64,000 nt of DNA, taken from assembly GCA_001839685.1 (NCBI GenBank), contig MLAK01001004.1, positions 82,105 to 146,104 of the forward strand, given 5' to 3'. The number at the start of each line of letters is the position of its first letter. The first letter of the stretch is position 1. This stretch comes from Tritrichomonas foetus. Its lineage: Eukaryota > Parabasalia > Tritrichomonadida > Tritrichomonadidae. This document shows, piece after piece, positions 1 through 9,600 of this stretch. The position numbers and the translations under genes are program-made. A model generated the notes under the pieces. That model searched no databases and had not been told where the DNA came from. It saw only the letters and a program-made list of their open reading frames with translations.

Positions 1-545
1 GAAATAATAGCTTTAAAAAGCGAGCCAACATATAAAGATAATGGACAAATCAAAATCAATGGAACAAACTCCAAAAAAAATCGGGTGGGGTAAAGCGTCC
101 ATCTAACAAATCTTCGGTCCTGGACATAATGAATAGCTTGATAAGCTAGCATTGCGAGCAAACATATTAATACTCCAGTCATAACCAAAAATCCAACAAG
201 CTGAATAGTCGCGTCTTGCGACAAATCAGTAAAGTAAGCAATTTGGACAAGCGTCTTCATTATCTTTCCGTCCAGTCCGTCATACTGGTGCATATCAATT
301 CCTGGCCAAATCGAAGTGACGGCGGATTGAAGTTGATGAAAAAGAATCAGGAAAAAATATAATAATGATGGTATCGTTGTCGTTTTCATGATTTCGTCGA
401 AAAGTGGAAAACTTCTATCAAGTATTGCATATTTGCCGGAGATAATCGCGCTTCGCTGTAATCCTTCGCCAGTATTGGAGATGCTGACACTTTTTGATAG
501 AGTTGATGATTCGACTTTCATCTGAGGGCGAGAGGCAGCATTCAT
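1..545 (-). CDS. Multi-pass membrane protein, N-terminal part (runs off left edge)
   Basis: An open frame of 181 codons starts at an ATG (545-543) and continues past the window edge; an in-frame TGA lies just upstream, so this is the true N-terminus. The first ~35 residues are hydrophilic and Ser/Thr-rich, typical of a cytosolic tail. Three hydrophobic stretches follow: near residue 60 (LLYFFLILFHQL), near 110 (LVGFLVMTGVLICLLAM) and near 155 (FLEFVPLILICPLSL). This arrangement recalls the multi-TM N-termini of large trichomonad signalling proteins such as membrane-anchored nucleotide cyclases, but no catalytic domain is in view, so that link is only a guess. The region is more GC-rich than the flanking spacer, as expected for coding DNA. 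The gene is incomplete at its 3' end. Confidence 0.7.
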   Translation of the reverse strand, partial: MNAASRPQMKVESSTLSKSVSISNTGEGLQRSAIISGKYAILDRSFPLFDEIMKTTTIPSLLYFFLILFHQLQSAVTSIWPGIDMHQYDGLDGKIMKTLVQIAYFTDLSQDATIQLVGFLVMTGVLICLLAMLAYQAIHYVQDRRFVRWTLYPTRFFLEFVPLILICPLSLYVGSLFKAII

Positions 546-1468
546 CAGAATTCACTCAAATTTAAATTTTATGTATAGAATTTTATATCGATTTTTGCTT
601 TTTATTCAATGTTTTATTCAATTGTTTTTTTTTTTGATAAGAATAAGTTCTTCATAAAGTATTGTAAAAAGCAATTGAAAATATTTTTTTATGATCAAAT
701 TTTTGTGACAAATCGATGAGAAACGTTTGGGGAGTTCTGAATTATACAAAAAGCTTTTTTTTATTCTCAGAATTTGTCGAATGACATATTTTTCAAAAAG
801 ATTAATTTGTGATAAAAAAACTGTTTGCCTTAATTAAGATGATCATCATATTCGCCATTACAAAGAGAATATTATAGAACTAATGAAATATTTAACTACT
901 ATATAGAAAATCATGATCAATGATATAATAATTATCTGATTTAACTCTTTAATACCAAGATACACCCTGCTTTAACTAAAGAAAAATTTCAATGAAATTG
1001 AATCGGAGAAAAATATTTTCACAAAATTTGAATTTAATACGTTGAATTCAATTCGATGTAAATATTCCTTTATACAATTACTTGACCAAATATACATTCA
1101 ACTCATCACCAAAAAACGTATTCCCATTCATTTATCCCACATTGAACATATTTTTCATTTTGTAGGTGCTCTATTTTAATATAGCTTTTATGATACCTCT
1201 ATAAGACAAAGGCTAAATAAAGAAATAAAAAAAGTCACTCTAGTATTTTATATAAATCATCATGAATAGTTCGTTTGTATAGTTCACTCATAATTAATAT
1301 CTTTGATAGGATCTTTGAAAATGATATATGCAACTTTTTCAAAGTAAATTCTGAGGAGTCACTTTCATTTAAAATCAGGCGTGGCATCGTTTTTGATAAC
1401 AACATGATTTAATTGTTTTATTATTTGAAACATGCAAACTTTTGCTTTATTCAACGTTTGTATTTCAA
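546..1468. other. Intergenic, no gene seen
   Basis: AT-rich DNA with frequent stops in all frames and homopolymer tracts. It should contain the promoter of the leftmost gene. An ACTTTTTC motif lies near 1330. Nothing else is supported. Confidence 0.6.
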
Positions 1469-1612
1469 TTAGCTGAGGTGGTCAGTGTCAGACGAGTCTT
1501 GTCTGTCCTCTTGAAACGGGCGCAGAGAATAATTACACAGGAAGGAAGCCTGAGCTGTGCTCACTCGCCTTACATCATCCAAGTGGAAGTGATCCGAAGA
1601 ACTAGCAAAGAT
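1469..1612. ncRNA. GC-rich, structured island: candidate non-coding RNA or small gene
   Basis: About 140 bp have clearly higher GC than the surrounding AT-rich spacer. The segment can fold: CAGAC and GTCTG flank a 7-nt loop near 1487-1503, and the outer GAGG/CCTC can extend that stem. CACAG/CTGTG pairing is also available near 1535-1560. On the minus strand, box C-like (TGATGT) and box D-like (CTGA) motifs occur, but their arrangement is not decisive. A 67-codon minus frame (1672-1469) crosses the island and is an alternative explanation. I do not recognise a known RNA family, and the strand is unknown. Confidence 0.25.
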
Positions 1613-1672
1613 TGTTGATTTCCATTTTTGACATTTCACTTCCCTATTTCTAAACTGATAAGAATATGACAA

Positions 1673-2478
1673 ACTTCCCTTTTTTATGAGTTCGATGTAT
1701 ACAGAAAGATATATATATTTAGCCCTCTAACTTAACTCTCCGAATTTTTGGTATATTAGGTACGCTTTAATGATATCTGTCTTGATGAAAAAAGTATGGA
1801 ATTTATTTTTGAATCACAATTGAGCACTTCGTGAATTAGTTAATTATATCAAACAAAATAGTGCATAAAAAGTCATTTCCGAGAAAAATCATACACTCAT
1901 AAGAAATATTCAAATCCTTAAAATCATGCAATATGATATTCATTATCTGAATTCCAATAAAGTAATAATCTCAATTCGTTAAACTATTAGACATTTTTTA
2001 TTGTGAAACCATCATCTTTTATTCAATAAAATAATTTTCAATTTGTTTTGAAACATTTCTGTAAGAAAAGAAATTGAAATGAATTCTCATTTAGAAAAGT
2101 ATAAAGTCATAAAAAGTATAAGAAATCATTTTATAAATGTTTCATTTATTCAGTGTTTTCTTATTCCATTTCATCCTAATATTATAAACTCACCAATAAC
2201 ATTTAACTGTAAGCAGTTTCATTTTGGTTTGTTTATTAGTGTGTTTATTTGGTTATTTGTTTATTAGTTTCGTAAAAAATATGATTAATATTATTACTAT
2301 TTTTTTTGATAATTAATCATATACCAAGAATGGAAATATTGAAACTTCAATCTCATTTGAGGTTGAAAAAATAGGATGACTATATATATCTTTAAAAATA
2401 TATTTTAATTGATGTGAGTCTTTTATAATTTATTATTAGGTTTTTGAAATTCTTTTCATGTGATATGATAGATTTGTT
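1673..2478. other. Intergenic, no gene seen
   Basis: AT-rich and low in coding signal. It lies beyond the 3' end of the minus-strand ankyrin gene, which terminates at 2479. A 62-codon plus frame at 2079-2267 has the composition of random AT-rich sequence. Confidence 0.55.
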
Positions 2479-2609
2479 TTATTGTGAGATGTTTTTTAGA
2501 AGTTCACATAGTCTGAAGTATTTTTTCACTGTTGCTATGTCGTATGGTGTTTTTTGAATTTCAAATAAAAATTCCGTTTCAAAAGTAGAAAAGAATAATG
2601 AATTGAAAA

Positions 2610-3293
2610 NNNNNNNNNNNNNNNNNNNNNNNNNNNNNNNNNNNNNNNNNNNNNNNNNNNNNNNNNNNNNNNNNNNNNNNNNNNNNNNNNNNNNNNNNNN
2701 NNNNNNNNNNNNNNNNNNNNNNNNNNNNNNNNNNNNNNNNNNNNNNNNNNNNNNNNNNNNNNNNNNNNNNNNNNNNNNNNNNNNNNNNNNNNNNNNNNNN
2801 NNNNNNNNNNNNNNNNNNNNNNNNNNNNNNNNNNNNNNNNNNNNNNNNNNNNNNNNNNNNNNNNNNNNNNNNNNNNNNNNNNNNNNNNNNNNNNNNNNNN
2901 NNNNNNNNNNNNNNNNNNNNNNNNNNNNNNNNNNNNNNNNNNNNNNNNNNNNNNNNNNNNNNNNNNNNNNNNNNNNNNNNNNNNNNNNNNNNNNNNNNNN
3001 NNNNNNNNNNNNNNNNNNNNNNNNNNNNNNNNNNNNNNNNNNNNNNNNNNNNNNNNNNNNNNNNNNNNNNNNNNNNNNNNNNNNNNNNNNNNNNNNNNNN
3101 NNNNNNNNNNNNNNNNNNNNNNNNNNNNNNNNNNNNNNNNNNNNNNNNNNNNNNNNNNNNNNNNNNNNNNNNNNNNNNNNNNNNNNNNNNNNNNNNNNNN
3201 NNNNNNNNNNNNNNNNNNNNNNNNNNNNNNNNNNNNNNNNNNNNNNNNNNNNNNNNNNNNNNNNNNNNNNNNNNNNNNNNNNNNNNNNNNNNN
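2610..3293. other. Assembly gap (684 N) inside ankyrin tandem array
   Basis: The gap is flanked on both sides by the same spacer sequence of the 160-bp unit, so it almost certainly conceals more tandem units that could not be assembled. Confidence 0.9.
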
Positions 3294-3840
3294 ATGAATT
3301 GAAAAATAAAAATTTGATTCTTAGAATTAATATCAATATTTGATTGTTTCAATAGGATTTCAACAATTTCATAATAGCCATAATGACATGCTCTAAAAAG
3401 TGGTGTTTCTTCAAAATTAAATAAAAATTTCATATCCAAAATAGATATGAATAATGAATTGTAAATGAAAAATTTTATTTTTACAATTAATATCAATATT
3501 TGATTGTTTCAATAGAACTTCAACAATTTCATAATATCTATTATCACATGCTTTATGAAGCGGTGTTTCTTCAAAATCAATCAAAAATTCCGTTTCAAAA
3601 GTAGAAAAGAATAATGAATTGAAAAATAAAAATTTTATTTTTACAATTAATATCAATATTTGATTGTTTCAATAGAACTTCAACAATTTCATAATAACCA
3701 TTATCACATGCTTTATGAAGCGATGTTTCTTCAAAATTAAATAAAAATTCCATCTCCAAAACAGATATGAATAATGAATTGAAAATGTTAAATTTTATTT
3801 TTACAATTAATATCAATATTTGGTTGTTGGAGAAGGAAAA
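3294..3840 (-). repeat. 160-bp tandem units: 33-aa ankyrin repeat plus 61-nt spacer
   Basis: Read on the minus strand, NIDINCKNK recurs every 160 bp (3816, 3656, 3496, 3336). Between this motif and the next EETPLHKAC lie exactly 61 nt in each of the three complete spacers. Those spacers are similar but not identical, share TTCAATTCATTATTC or close variants, and contain stops in the incoming frame. Removing 61 nt joins NK to EETPLH and gives a canonical 33-residue ankyrin repeat. Confidence 0.85.
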
Positions 3841-4031
3841 AATAAAGGAAATAAAAAGGTGATGATGATGATTTCAAGATATTGAGAAGAATTTCATTGA
3901 CGTCTAAAGCTGTAGAAAAATTTTTTATTGTTGAAAAATACCAGTATTTATCAATTTTAAAATGTGGAAAAATACTTTCGTTGAAAAAAAATACAAATAA
4001 GATTTCAATATTTGTTGTTTCATGAAATATA

Positions 4032-5317
4032 GGGTGTCCGGTAATGTGATGTCACTAAGTATAATAAAGTCATTTCTAANNAGTNATNTTTTATTGATAA
4101 GTATTTCAAAATATGTAGTCTCCATTGGCATCAATAACTTTTTTCAGTCTATTTTGCCATTCTGCAAAAACTGAAAACAAAGTTTCCGATGGAATTTCAT
4201 TGAAAATTTGGACTATTGTTTGAATCAAATGGCTTGGTGATTCAAAAACAATTCCTTTAACTTTTTCTTTAATAGTTCCAAATAAAAAAAAGTCGCTAGG
4301 CGCCAAATCAGGTGAATATGCCGGATGTGGAACTGATTCTAGTGAGTTTTCATTTATATATTTTTTGACAATTTTTGCCACATGAGGCTTTGCATTGTCA
4401 TAATGAACAAATAATTTTTTATAATTATTCGAGTTTTTAAACTCAACAATTTTTGACATAATGGCTGTAATATAATATGCAGCATTAAACTTTTCATTTG
4501 GCGGCAAAACATCAATATGAATTATCCCATGAGGGTTCCAAAATACAGTCACCATAAATTTAGTGATCTGAAACCCTGGATTTTGAATAGTTGGGATTAC
4601 TGAGTTTTCAGGAATCCATTGTGTATTGAAATCAGTCTTGGAATAAAACCAAGACTCATCTCCTGTTATTAAAAAGGTGAAATTAGTTTTTTGTTCTGCA
4701 TTCAAAATTTTAAGAAGTTTTTTTGCCAATAAAACTCTATTGGCCTTTTGATTTTCTGTTAGAATATGTGGCACCCATCGAAGATGCACATGTTTATACA
4801 TTAATTTTGATGTTAAACGATCATAAATTGTCGATTTTGGTTCACCTAAAACATTAGCAATATATCGACACGATGAATGTGGAAATTCGGTTAAAACATC
4901 TAAAATTTTCCAGTCAAGAATATCATAACTTTGGCACTTTTTCTCTTTTTTCACAGGCTGTGTGTTTTGACTTCTGTTCAGTTCTGCCATGACTCGGTAG
5001 ATTTGTCTTTGAGACAAACATTTTTCTTTCAAGACACTCTTCATTTCTTCATATATTTCTTTGCCCCTTTTTCCTTCAAGCTGCAGAAAAGTTATGATTG
5101 AATGTTGATCAATCATTTTTTAATAAACGTGCATCGTGTACGTTTATAAATTATTCTTTTTTTTTATGAAAAAGATTCTTTATCTCTATTTTCAGTCAAG
5201 AGAAAAAAAAATTGTTTTCAAAATTTTTATGTTAACATTGCATAGTTTATTATTTATAAATATAATGTATTGATTTCACTTCTAATGTGGGTAGTGACAT
5301 CACGCCTCCGGACACCC
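4032..5317 (-). mobile_element. Mariner transposon, copy 1 (full length, 1286 bp)
   Basis: The element is bounded by imperfect inverted repeats of about 26 bp. Both ends begin GGGTGTCCGG and continue GTGATGTCACTA after a 4-nt mismatch block. It is flanked by a TA duplication (4030-4031 and 5318-5319), as expected for Tc1/mariner insertion. One transposase gene fills most of it. It is almost identical to copy 2 (50164-51450): I see one substitution, one homopolymer length difference and a few N, which points to recent transposition. It interrupts an ankyrin-repeat gene in the same transcriptional orientation. Confidence 0.95.
4106..5116 (-). CDS. Mariner-family transposase (DD34D)
   Basis: Encodes a 336-residue cut-and-paste transposase. 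The N-terminal ~110 residues carry the helix-turn-helix DNA-binding region (LEGKRGKEIYEEM and SSCRYIANVLGEPKSTIYDR). The catalytic core shows the three acidic positions: the first Asp in LITGDESWFY, the second in FVHYDNAKPH, and the third in YSPDLAPSDFFLF, with 34 residues between the second and third. That DD34D spacing defines mariner. Length is normal for the family and there are no internal stops, so it may be active. The start ATG is at 5116-5114, inside the right terminal region of the element. It is the only gene of the transposon. Confidence 0.95.
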   Translation of the reverse strand: MIDQHSIITFLQLEGKRGKEIYEEMKSVLKEKCLSQRQIYRVMAELNRSQNTQPVKKEKKCQSYDILDWKILDVLTEFPHSSCRYIANVLGEPKSTIYDRLTSKLMYKHVHLRWVPHILTENQKANRVLLAKKLLKILNAEQKTNFTFLITGDESWFYSKTDFNTQWIPENSVIPTIQNPGFQITKFMVTVFWNPHGIIHIDVLPPNEKFNAAYYITAIMSKIVEFKNSNNYKKLFVHYDNAKPHVAKIVKKYINENSLESVPHPAYSPDLAPSDFFLFGTIKEKVKGIVFESPSHLIQTIVQIFNEIPSETLFSVFAEWQNRLKKVIDANGDYIF

Positions 5318-6638
5318 TATATATTTATAATTGATGAAAGTGATAAAGAGTTCATTTCTTTGAATATATCTTTGGAAGTTTCAGTGGATTTATCTTTGGA
5401 ATAACTAAAATTACTAAGATATTCAATAATCTCAGGATGATAATATTCTATACATTGTAAATAACACTTTTCTTCAAATTCTATATTTATATCTTCTTCT
5501 TCTAAATGATGAAGAATTTCATAATGATTTCCAATCAGACAATATTTGAATGATTCATTTGAATATTTAACTTTGTTTAATAAAAGATAACGAAAAATAT
5601 TAATTGAACCAAATGCCATCGAATATTCAAGAAGACTAATTCCTTGATTATCATAATTATAATCATTGTTAATATCTGGATTGTTTTCTAAAAATGAGGG
5701 TTTAATTTTTGAATTAAGATCAAAATTTTCAATTCTTGAAATAAATTCAATAAAATTATTGACATCATCTTTTCGAATAATTTTTGCAATTTCTTCTTTT
5801 GAATGAATTTTCCTCAGATTCCCAGAGTGATTTTCTTGTGCTTGTTCATGATTAAAATCTTCTGTTGTGGATTTTCCTTTTGATTCTTCATATAAATTAT
5901 TAATATATTCTTCTGTTAAAGATAATTTTTTCGTTAATATTCCATCGAATTTCGAATTTATTTTTTTGATTTCTGGAATGAAAAAAAGAAAAATATCTTT
6001 ATGTTGTAATGATGAAATTTTTCTAATTAAAAATAAAATATCAAAAATGCCTTCTTTAAAAAGGAAAAGGAGAAAATGTTTGTTTGAGTTAAAAATAAAA
6101 AATAATGTTAATTGATGAATTGAAGTTTTCAATGAATGCTTCAAAATTAATTCCTTTAGAATAAGAAAAAAGATTTCTTGTCTTTTTGTATAGAATTCTT
6201 CTTCTTTTGTTTCTGGAAAATTAAAATAAATCGAAAGATGAACAAAAATTCGAAGGAATGCTTCATAAAGAGAAAAATGTTTCGATATTGAGATTTCTTC
6301 GAAGAAATTAAAAAGTTCTTTGATTTGATTAATTGATGAAACTTGAGATTTAACACAGGAAAGAAGTGAAATCATTTTCCTTTGGAAATTATGAATGATT
6401 TCAAGGTCTTTTCGAAACTCTGATATTCCTTTTAACTCCATTTTGTGATGAAATTTCCTTCAGAAAAGTGACACGAATAATTTGATGTATTTTTATTTGA
6501 ATGTAACAATACCAATTCATTTTATGACACATTAAGAATATAAAAATAAAATTAGGATAGTAAATACATATTTATTATATCTAATCCATAATCACAATCA
6601 ATTATGCATTGTATAAAAATAAAAACAAAAAAACTATG

Positions 6639-9600
6639 TTAAAAATCAATATAAGGTAACTTGATTGGTATAATAAAAGCTCTATTATCTTCGCTGATAA
6701 CTGTCAAACTTTTATCTATCTTAGAATAAGAAATACTTCGTACTTCAGTTCGGCAATTGAAAATTTGTTCACCTATTTGTAAGAAAAATGCTTCAAATAA
6801 ATAAATCAACCCTTTACTGTCAGAAGCAACGATAAAATCAAATCCTTCAGTTGATTGAAAAGTTGTCAAATATGAAAATTCTACCTTTTTATCACATTTG
6901 TGAATAATTTTTCCATTTGGGGAAATCAGAAATATGAAATTAGAAGTGATTACAACAACAAATCCCCATGATTCAGTGATGAGGATTTTCTGGGGCGCTT
7001 CTTCAACATTAGCGGCAAATATGAAGAGACCTTTCAAAGAAATAGATTGGATTATTCCATCAGGTGTTCCATAAACAATTTCTTTGAAATTTCGATTGAT
7101 AGAAATTGCCGTAACTTTGTCATTCATTATTGTTATTTCTGAGGAATTTATATTATCACTTTGCAAATCCCATAGAGATATTTGATTATTATTATTAATG
7201 CAAGCCACAATTCCTTCATTAAACAAAACTTTTTCAATAACACCAAGCGTGAAATAAAGGTGAATTGGTTCATTGGTCACCGAAAGATAAATTGTGATAT
7301 TATATTTATCATGAAGTAGAAATCCATTTTCGACCGGAATAAATTGATATATTTCAGAATTTAAGTTTGTGTTTAAATTATTGATACTGTTCGCGTTTGG
7401 AATATTGTGAATACTTGGAGATTTGATTGCACTATTTAAGTTGTTTAAACTACTGAAGCTGTTCAATGAACTTAAATTATTTAAATTATTAATAAATCTG
7501 GTGCTTAAAACCTCAGAATAAGATGGGTTTTCGAAATCTGCTTCAATGTGATTTAATTGTCCACTTGAGAAAACAATAAAAAACTTATTATCAGGCAAAG
7601 ATGTGAAAAACAATGGATTTTCGGCATCTGGTATAAAAATGAATGGTTTTTTGAATCGACTTTCATCATCCAGTTGCTTAATGGGATGATTTTTGAAGAA
7701 AACTTGTGGAGGAGCCTGTCCAATTTTCTTAATTTTAATTTCATCAGAAATATCATTTTCCGATTCAGGGACTCCCCTTCTGGCAACACCCCAAATTTGA
7801 TCTATCCAAAAGTGAAGCTGCGATGAAACTTTTTCGCTTTCAAGTATTCGTCGATGGCGATAAACAAATTCTTCTGCACTGATACCATCTGTTTCTTTAA
7901 AATATTCTGGTGCATAGTAAAATTCGGGAGTTAATTCATAAGTATTAATTTGATTTTGAATATCATTCCATGAATCTTTCAAGGAAACAAAACTCTTCCT
8001 TAGGAATTTATGATTTGAATCTTGATCAGTATGATTATTTGATATGTTATTTGGTTCATCAATAGTCATAAGTTTTTTCAGAGATTTAAATGGTTCAACG
8101 GATCCAAGATAATATCCAATAGCTGATGGGGGCACAAAAGAATCATTTGAAAGAGAGATTGGTTTTGATAAATCACGAAAAACAATATTTTCTTCATTTG
8201 AATTACATTGTTCAGATTTAGTTTTCACAGAATTTACAATCCAAGGCATGATTGGATACATTGTTTCATCATTAAATGTTCGTCCTGTGTAGAAATTAAG
8301 ATGCATTAAATATTTGAAATTTGATGTTTTACCGTTGGCCCATAACTTTGTAATTCGAGTCATATAAATAAAATCAGAAAATGAATAGTGTTGAATCACA
8401 CCAATGTTTGGGATGTATTTTAATTGCCATAAAATATTCGATGATAATTGAGGATGAAAATCAAGGAGATATGATCGTCCATTTTCAATAAAAAATTCAA
8501 GCGCTGTTGATCGACCAAGTCGAGTTCTTTGCAAAATTTGTAGTATTGATTCCGATTGATAATTTCGAACTGACTTTTCCGTAATAATGGAAATTTCTTT
8601 CTTTTTGATTTCAAAAATAGCAGGTATTTCTTCACCAATTTTGATTTTTTTGCATTGAATGAAAAACAAAGTGTCTGAACTTTTTTGGTAATATGGTTTA
8701 ATTGTTGATTTATGAAAAGCAAAGCTTTTTGAATATTTAAAGCGAATTTGAACAAAATTTGCGGAAAAACAAAAATCTTTCGTCATTATTAAATCGCTTT
8801 CCTTTCCTTTTGGATCAAAGGAATTCTGATTTGTAGAGAATTTGGTGGATTGTGAGAATGGTGAAGTTAAACACATTTCTTTTCGAGTCAGAATAGAAAA
8901 CATTTTAATATTTTTATTTCTATTGTATTCTAATAATACATTAAATGAATCAATATCATTTACCGCAATTGCAATTTCAGTTAAGTCCACTCTTTCCAAG
9001 GCTTTTAAAGCATTTATATGACAATTTTCAATTTCTCTAATTAATCGTTGTTTCATGAGAATAACTTGATTATAACATTTTTTCCCATAAGAGCTCGCAT
9101 AGTCGTCAATAAAAGAATTAATATTGGGTCCAATAGCAATTATTTTTTGTTCATCTCGATGGGTGAAATAATTAATAAATGTTTTCCAACTTCGAATAAT
9201 ATCTGATTCAGTTTCAAGTTGAGCAAACAACTTTAAAACCGATTCGAATTTCACAAAATCTTTCATGATTTGTTCTTCTTCAAGAAGAATTCGAAACTGG
9301 TAACTTTTTGAATAATCACATCGAGTTAAAATTTGAAGGATGTCTTCAATTGATCGAATTTTTAGATGTTCTCCAAATGTCAGGAAATCTGATTCTGACC
9401 AAATGTTAGATCTCCTTGTACGCTGTGGTGTGTAAAGCATTCCACCTTTAATTTCATTAGATACATTTACACTATGAGATCTTTTCATTGTTAATGCTTG
9501 CCTTTCTCTCGAATGTCGATTAATTATTGGTGTTTTACAATTGTTTATCGACACTTCGTAAAATGGTGAATTAATATACGCGATTTTCAGGATATCTGAT

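Larger units (their letters stand above)
2479..6441 (-). pseudogene. Ankyrin-repeat (DUF3447-type) gene split by mariner, gap and frame-breaking spacers
   Basis: An intact 5' part (6441-5317) encodes about 374 residues: an N-terminal helical region starting MELKGISEFRKDLE, then an ankyrin-like segment with GISLLEYSMAFGS. This organisation is typical of the DUF3447/ankyrin families expanded in trichomonads. A mariner sits directly after SSIINI. Coding resumes beyond it (FYFLYFFLLQQ, near 3860) and enters ankyrin repeats of about 160 bp per unit down to a natural end at 2479 (ending ELLKNISQ). Each unit is a 33-residue repeat followed by a 61-nt spacer that shifts the frame. Excising the mariner with one TA still leaves a frame offset of one base and a stop, so the copy is probably broken. 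Bases 2610-3293 are N, hiding about four repeats. The paralogue at 61513-63438 has the same architecture. Confidence 0.75.

Noticed and set aside
2603..3343. Long frames across the N block (2479-3336, 2579-3496, 2603-3343)
   Set aside because: They are open only because N codons do not read as stops; the real content is the gapped ankyrin array.
3294..3840. -1 ribosomal frameshifting to explain the ankyrin spacers
   Set aside because: The needed shift is +1 (or -2) and no X XXY YYZ heptamer sits in the incoming frame; skipping 61 nt fits the 33-residue repeat far better.
3925..4134. 69-codon minus frame at the mariner edge
   Set aside because: It starts inside the transposon and runs into ankyrin-gene sequence in a wrong frame; a junction artefact.
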